Part shown: positions 22,589 to 25,733 of the stretch, piece by piece
How positions within the stretch are numbered: position 1 is the stretch's first letter
Layout: each line of letters opens with the position of its first letter
Source: a virus
Virus record (IMG/VR): IMGVR_UViG_3300024999_000358
Span: 1-25,733 of that record
Strand: one strand, 5' to 3'
DNA: 25,733 nucleotides
The notes under the pieces: model-generated
Database searches by the model: none
Seen by the model: the letters and a program-made list of their open reading frames with translations, nothing else
Told to the model about the DNA's origin: nothing
Translations under genes and position numbers: made by a program

Positions 22589-22858
22589 TTATGCTACTTC
22601 AGATTCAAGTTGACCGCGGTAAGCGTTTAGGATTGCCACTTCCATCTTCTTGCGGCATTCCTGATTGATAGGATGGCAGACATCATTATACTTTCCATCT
22701 TTGGATTTCATACTCGGCATACACACAACAAAGCCTTCTGGCTTGGATATGATACGGATTTTGCGGATACAGAACGCTTCGTCTATTACTATGGAACAGT
22801 AAGCCGCAACAGGGGGTTCTTCCTTGACGACTTTTATATTTATACTAGTGATATCCAT
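22589..22858 (-). CDS. spoVG: SpoVG-family protein (89 aa)
   Basis: Matches SpoVG almost end to end: MDITSINIKVV at the start, CSIVIDEAFCIRKIRII (about 20-36), EGFVVCMPSMKSKDGKYND (about 41-59) and CHPINQECRKKM (about 61-72), equivalent to the conserved FVAMPS, DGxxxDIxHPI and following helix. SpoVG proteins are small RNA/DNA-binding regulators in bacteria and also occur in phages. I place the start at ATG 22858 because the SpoVG N-terminus begins there, with AAGGA eleven bases upstream; a longer frame from 22906 would overlap the HNH gene. It sits between HNH and large terminase genes. The start region seems rebuilt after insertion of the HNH gene. It could regulate late mRNAs. Confidence 0.8.
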   Translation of the reverse strand: MDITSINIKVVKEEPPVAAYCSIVIDEAFCIRKIRIISKPEGFVVCMPSMKSKDGKYNDVCHPINQECRKKMEVAILNAYRGQLESEVA

Positions 22859-23432
22859 GTTGTTTGTGTTCCTTTTTATGACAATCCACACAAAGAGTTT
22901 CTCCATTATTTATTTCCCACAAAGGGGAATACTTCATTGCGGACTCATATATATTATCTTTCCCAAATATTTCTTTTAAATTGTCTATAAGTTTTTTAAA
23001 TCTTATTAAATGATGTGCATTAAGTTTTGGTTTAACCTTCCCACATTTTGCACACCTAAAACCGTCTCTTTGAAATACACTAATAATCCAGTCTTTATAC
23101 TTTCTTGAATTTTTTATTAGTTTTATTTCATCAGTAATACCGCCTTTCCAATTAGTACTACCAGACCCAGACCTTTCTTTTTTATATGTTTCGCCCATGC
23201 ATTTTCTTGAACAGTGTTTGCCAAAACCCCTATAAACCACATCTTTTCTAACAGAAAATTCTTTATTGCACACACAACACTTTGTTTTAACTAAAGAAAT
23301 ACATCCTGGTTTATACTCTTTTTTGCATTTTGTAGAACAAAAGTTATGCTTATTGTTTATTTTTTGGAATAAAGATGTTTTAAATTCTTTGCCACAATAA
23401 AAACATACAACAGAAACTATTTTCTTTCGCAT
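22845..23432 (-). CDS. HNH endonuclease with zinc fingers, probable homing type (195 aa)
   Basis: The C-terminal HNH domain has CAKC, then NAHHLIRF, then INNGETLCVDCHKKEH: paired zinc cysteines with the catalytic His and the Asn and final His of the motif. The N-terminus carries two further treble-clef-like fingers (CFYC...CSTKC and CCVC...CSRKC) and a GSTNWKGG motif typical of free-standing homing endonucleases. I choose ATG 23432; a frame back to 23501 runs into the neighbouring gene. Sampled DNA is as low as 22% GC, below its neighbours, so it is probably acquired. It overlaps the SpoVG-like start by 14 bases, so its last codons supply that gene's ribosome-binding site. Alternative: a packaging-associated HNH working with the terminase. 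Confidence 0.85.
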   Translation of the reverse strand: MRKKIVSVVCFYCGKEFKTSLFQKINNKHNFCSTKCKKEYKPGCISLVKTKCCVCNKEFSVRKDVVYRGFGKHCSRKCMGETYKKERSGSGSTNWKGGITDEIKLIKNSRKYKDWIISVFQRDGFRCAKCGKVKPKLNAHHLIRFKKLIDNLKEIFGKDNIYESAMKYSPLWEINNGETLCVDCHKKEHKQHGYH

Positions 23433-23458
23433 AAAGTATTCACGCTGGTTATTTCCAT
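23417..23458 (-). pseudogene. Severed 5' end of spoVG-like gene (13-codon relic)
   Basis: ATG 23458 with AAAGGA four bases upstream begins MEITSVNTLCERK and stops at TAG 23417. The first seven residues (MEITSVN) match the start of the intact SpoVG-like protein (MDITSIN) at 22858. The HNH ATG lies inside this frame and the stop falls 14 bases past it, which allows reinitiation on HNH. Best read as the original spoVG start, cut off by HNH insertion. Confidence 0.55.
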
Positions 23459-23466
23459 GATGTCCT

Positions 23467-23958
23467 TTACTTCTTCCTACGTTTACCACCTTGGTCTTCA
23501 ATCTTTTTACCTATCTGTTTACCACGGGAAGTGAAACCACGCTCAGTAGTTCCGAATGAGTCTGTTACATGTCCTTGCTTTTCTACCATTGAGTTATATA
23601 CGTCTTTTGCTCTAAGGTTTTCAGTCTTTTTAATAATATCTTTGTTTTCTTTGTTTATAAACTTTTCAGACTTTTTAGGAAGAATAGATTTAACTTTATT
23701 AAGACCTTTAGATTTTGCAATAGCGTCTATTTCATTCTTCTCTTTAACGTAAGACCTCATAGATTTTACTTTGTCAAATGCTTTAGAGCCTACGTCTTTA
23801 AGTTTGCTAACAGCTCCGGTGCCACCTAGTTTATCAGCCGCCATCATACCAGAACCAGCACCGATAGCCATGTCTACGGCTTTCATTACTTCAGGATTCT
23901 TGGTAAACTTTTTATAATCAGCTTTCACTCTATCAAATTTTGATTCTTTTTTAGACAT
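23467..23958 (-). CDS. Basic protein between small terminase and HNH (163 aa), unknown
   Basis: A lysine-rich protein (pI clearly basic). A short Gly/Ala/Met segment (KAVDMAIGAGSGMMAADKLGG, the last residues of it near 47) could be a weak membrane or zipper helix; the rest is helical and charged, and the C-terminus is very basic (GKKIEDQGGKRRKK). The start ATG overlaps the stop of the small terminase (TAATG), with GGAG seven bases upstream. It ends nine bases before the relic spoVG start. Function unknown; a DNA-binding packaging helper or virion protein is plausible. Confidence 0.45.
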   Translation of the reverse strand: MSKKESKFDRVKADYKKFTKNPEVMKAVDMAIGAGSGMMAADKLGGTGAVSKLKDVGSKAFDKVKSMRSYVKEKNEIDAIAKSKGLNKVKSILPKKSEKFINKENKDIIKKTENLRAKDVYNSMVEKQGHVTDSFGTTERGFTSRGKQIGKKIEDQGGKRRKK

Positions 23959-24398
23959 TAGATTTCTCCGTCAGCTTTCATAGATTTAAGGATGTTGTCT
24001 ATTCCTATATTGACATTAACTTTACCATCGTCTTTCCCTTCTTCCTCAACAGACTTCATCCAGATGTTCATTCTGCCAGCGTCGCCTTCAAGCATAAGCT
24101 TCTCATAGAACTTTCCAAGGACTCCAGGAGTAAGCCTCTTAGCCCAAGCCTTCCAGTTCTGTTTAATCCTAGACTGCATTTCAGGACATCTCTCCCAATC
24201 ATGGAGCATGTCTTTAGTAATACAAAACTTCTCACCAAAGTCTTTCCTATACCTGAGTTGTACAAGTTCAATCAGGTCAGGACTAAAGCCTTTTTCTTCA
24301 AGCTGTTCTATAGTAAACTTTGAAAAATGCCTAGGAAGGGAAAGCCATTCTCCGAACTTATCAAAAGCTGCAAATAGCTTTGGGTCGTTGATTTCCAT
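23958..24398 (-). CDS. Probable terminase small subunit (146 aa)
   Basis: Binds the packaging site and recruits the large terminase. Evidence: size; an N-terminal helical region with FTIEQLEEKGFSPDLIELV; ITKDMLHDWERCPEMQSRIKQNWKAW (about 60-85), which resembles the helix-turn-helix then coiled-coil build of small terminases; and the short acidic C-terminal tail ending NVNIGIDNILKSMKADGEI. Located upstream of the large terminase. No Shine-Dalgarno precedes ATG 24398; a consensus promoter whose -10 ends seven bases before the ATG suggests a leaderless mRNA. Assignment rests on position and general pattern, so moderate confidence. Confidence 0.6.
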   Translation of the reverse strand: MEINDPKLFAAFDKFGEWLSLPRHFSKFTIEQLEEKGFSPDLIELVQLRYRKDFGEKFCITKDMLHDWERCPEMQSRIKQNWKAWAKRLTPGVLGKFYEKLMLEGDAGRMNIWMKSVEEEGKDDGKVNVNIGIDNILKSMKADGEI

Positions 24399-24405
24399 AT
24401 CACGA

Positions 24406-24434
24406 ATTATACTATATTATATACTCGTTGTCAA
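24406..24434 (-). promoter_or_regulatory. Perfect consensus sigma70 promoter at small terminase start
   Basis: TTGACA (24434-24429), exactly 17 bases, TATAAT (24411-24406), both perfect. Only seven bases separate the -10 from ATG 24398, so transcription should begin at or one to three bases before the start codon. The -35 overlaps the TGA stop of the upstream gene. Confidence 0.85.
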
Positions 24435-24982
24435 TGTTGTTTATTGGTTTCAGGAAGGTCATTATATATGTTCATCAGTACGGTTGTAACCTGACTTATC
24501 AAATCGTAGTTAAACCGAACACCCTTATACGTAAACCCTTCGTAAGAGTGCATCTGGTCTCTAACCCACTCTCTGATGTCTACACATACAGAACCATTTG
24601 CTTTCGTGAGTGATACACATATGTCAATATTTGGATATTTGTTAATGCTGAAAAGCTTTTTGTTGCCAGTATCAGGAACATCAGAATCAGGTACTTCAGG
24701 TAGGGATGTTAGGAAGTTAATAACCTCAAGTAAGAACCTATTTGAAATCGTAATACCTTTTTTGGAACTGTAATACTTGTTCTTGTCCACTGAATAGGAA
24801 CTGGCCCTCAAGTCAGTGTACATTCCCATCTTGCCATCAGACTTACGGAACTTAACCAGAGCAATAGCTATATTAGCCGTAGGGCCATTGCGTATAGTGC
24901 CGTAGATTTTTGGGAAATAATTGGTTATGTACTCTCTATCTCTGTGCTCATGGAAGGCAGAATCAGGCTTATGTGGTATCAT
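24431..24982 (-). CDS. Protein with two tandem PC4-like domains (183 aa), putative single-stranded nucleic-acid-binding
   Basis: Two ~61-residue repeats (37-97 and 118-178) each begin NI-x-I, continue through a beta section with DGKMGMYTDLRA or NGSVCVDIREWV, reach KKGITISNRFLLEVINF or YKGVRFNYDLISQVTTV, and end LPE. The VDIREW and KG-[IV]-x-[FI] pattern is that of PC4 / YdbC-type proteins, which bind single-stranded DNA as dimers and act in transcription or recombination. Here two copies in one chain could form the dimer internally. AAGGAG lies five bases before ATG 24982. The gene is the first of the segment behind the promoter at 25153-25181. The PC4 link is by eye and moderate; the internal duplication is clearer. 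Confidence 0.55.
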   Translation of the reverse strand: MIPHKPDSAFHEHRDREYITNYFPKIYGTIRNGPTANIAIALVKFRKSDGKMGMYTDLRASSYSVDKNKYYSSKKGITISNRFLLEVINFLTSLPEVPDSDVPDTGNKKLFSINKYPNIDICVSLTKANGSVCVDIREWVRDQMHSYEGFTYKGVRFNYDLISQVTTVLMNIYNDLPETNKQH

Positions 24983-25146
24983 GGTGACTCCTTAAAATTG
25001 ACCCCCACATTTGAGCATAAACTATGTAGCTTAGAGGCTTAGGGGGTACTTAAAACGTCTAAAACGTGCTCTCAGGTCACGGTATCCCTAGAGCGTATCC
25101 AGCATTCCGACCATAACCACCAATTAGTGATGGGTAACTGGATTAC
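24983..25146 (-). promoter_or_regulatory. Structured 5' leader of the PC4-like gene
   Basis: About 164 bases without a gene lie between the expected transcription start and ATG 24982. ACCCCC (25047-25042) can pair with GGGGGU (25006-25001), closing a 35-base loop that contains a small CAUA-GUU-UAUG hairpin, ending about ten bases before the AAGGAG. This could modulate translation. I see no U-run and no known riboswitch. Confidence 0.35.
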
Positions 25147-25152
25147 ACTATT

Positions 25153-25181
25153 AATATAGCAGATTCACAAATCATTGTCAA
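25153..25181 (-). promoter_or_regulatory. Sigma70 promoter for first gene of the window
   Basis: TTGACA (25181-25176), exactly 17 bases, TATATT (25158-25153), with TGC before the -10 (extended TGn element). Expected start about 25146. Confidence 0.75.
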
Positions 25182-25733
25182 GTCCAAATTTGCATTTTTG
25201 GGTGGTACTAGGAGGGGCCTAGGTATCATATCCCTGAGAGTCCAGATTCTAATTTCCTCCCCAGACCTGACATACCAAGGTACTTAACTTAGTGGCTTTT
25301 AAAACGCACACGCACTGACGAGATATAGGTACTTCACCTTATCTAATAAAGAATTGGAGGGTGGGTAGTCACATCAGAGCCATTATATATCTTTACATAC
25401 GCGTTCGCATAGACTACATATAATAACCTATATATATCTGATACAGTTAATAGCGTCTTAATTATATATATAACTAATCCCGCCCCGTATTGTTAATAAC
25501 TTGTTAATAACCCGTTTATATTGTTAATAACTCTATACTCATATTGCCTAATAATATATATATATAATATAGTCATCTATATGTTAAGTATATCATATGG
25601 TAAATAGTATACACTCTTATTATATAGTCAACCAATCTAATGGATATCACAATAAGTCTTTAGAACTATTGTGTTATAACTATGTTTATCTATTCAATGC
25701 CAGACGTAAAAGTTAGCCTTGCCTAACAAAGTT
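25182..25733. other. Non-coding AT-rich region, possible origin or control region
   Basis: No frame longer than about 15 codons with a good start on either strand. The left part has ordinary composition; from about 25380 to 25620 it is dominated by A/T with long TA alternations (around 25465 and 25555) and contains iterons. A weak hairpin (GTTAG...CTAAC) sits at 25712-25727. It could be a replication origin, a control region for genes beyond the window, or a packaging site near the small terminase; the sequence alone does not decide. Confidence 0.4.
25490..25531. repeat. Three TTGTTAATAAC iterons in helical phase
   Basis: Exact copies of TTGTTAATAAC at 25490-25500, 25501-25511 and 25521-25531, with starts 11 and 20 bases apart (about one and two helical turns). 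The core GTTA-A-TAAC is a palindrome around one base, like a dimer operator half. Flanked by TA-rich DNA; plausible initiator or repressor binding sites. Confidence 0.6.

Noticed and set aside
22859-22906. N-terminal extension of the SpoVG-like protein from ATG 22906
   Set aside because: The extra residues overlap the HNH coding region and precede the conserved SpoVG start; ATG 22858 fits both family and ribosome-binding site.
22845-23458. Group I intron or intein carrying the HNH gene
   Set aside because: The HNH frame fills almost the whole insert, leaving no room for intron RNA, and there are no intein splice motifs. A free-standing insertion fits better.
25490-25531. CRISPR-like array
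   Set aside because: Repeats are only 11 bases with spacings of zero and nine bases and no unique spacers of CRISPR length.
25603-25631. Additional promoter (TTGACT with a weak -10) upstream of the iterons
   Set aside because: The -10 candidates need 14- or 16-base spacers and match poorly; in TA-rich DNA such hits are expected by chance.
25712-25727. GTTAG/CTAAC hairpin as a terminator for a gene beyond the right edge
   Set aside because: Only five base pairs and four T follow on the minus strand; too weak to call.

Overview
This window is part of the late (packaging and virion) region of a tailed double-stranded DNA bacteriophage. Every gene I can support is on the minus strand, so the map reads from right to left. 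The set (small and large terminase, portal, scaffold, HK97-fold-type capsid, tail adaptor, nozzle-like tail protein, three candidate ejection proteins, long fibre) has no tape measure, sheath or tube gene. That points to a short-tailed, podovirus-like virion. No integrase or host gene is visible. The five best promoters are bacterial sigma70 type, so host RNA polymerase probably transcribes this region. Signal peptides on several tail genes and the fibre modules suggest a Gram-negative, two-membrane host. An uncultivated lineage such as Elusimicrobiota is only a guess, based on remembered similarity of the fibre modules.

Layout in transcription order. 25733-24983: AT-rich non-coding DNA with GTTA-A-TAAC iterons, a strong promoter and a structured leader. 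24982-24431: a protein with two PC4-like repeats. 24398-20845: small terminase, a basic protein, an HNH endonuclease that appears to have landed in the 5' end of a spoVG-like gene, that SpoVG-like gene, the large terminase and a 39-residue small gene. 20861-20537: a promoter followed within about 35 bases by a short RNA of two hairpins with perfectly complementary loops, the second being a terminator, then about 215 bases of untranslated sequence. 20536-19044: small genes including a GroES-like co-chaperonin under its own consensus promoter. 19041-13272: portal, a helical protein, scaffold, accessory head proteins and major capsid. 13204-8174: a small helical protein, then four genes that begin with classical Sec signal peptides, including the tail adaptor and the nozzle-like protein. 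8171-3684: three cysteine-free candidate ejection proteins. 3705-1: a very long modular fibre, also with a signal peptide, open to the left edge and switching to very GC-rich DNA over its last ~250 codons.

Most unusual points: the two-hairpin RNA with matching 6-base loops next to the terminase; Sec signal peptides and even cysteine counts on five tail genes, against no cysteine in the three neighbouring ejection proteins; the HNH insertion that seems to have cut off and rebuilt the start of spoVG; five sigma70 promoters that all have TTGACA and exactly 17-base spacers, one of which would give a leaderless small-terminase mRNA; and horizontally acquired segments inside the nozzle and fibre genes.
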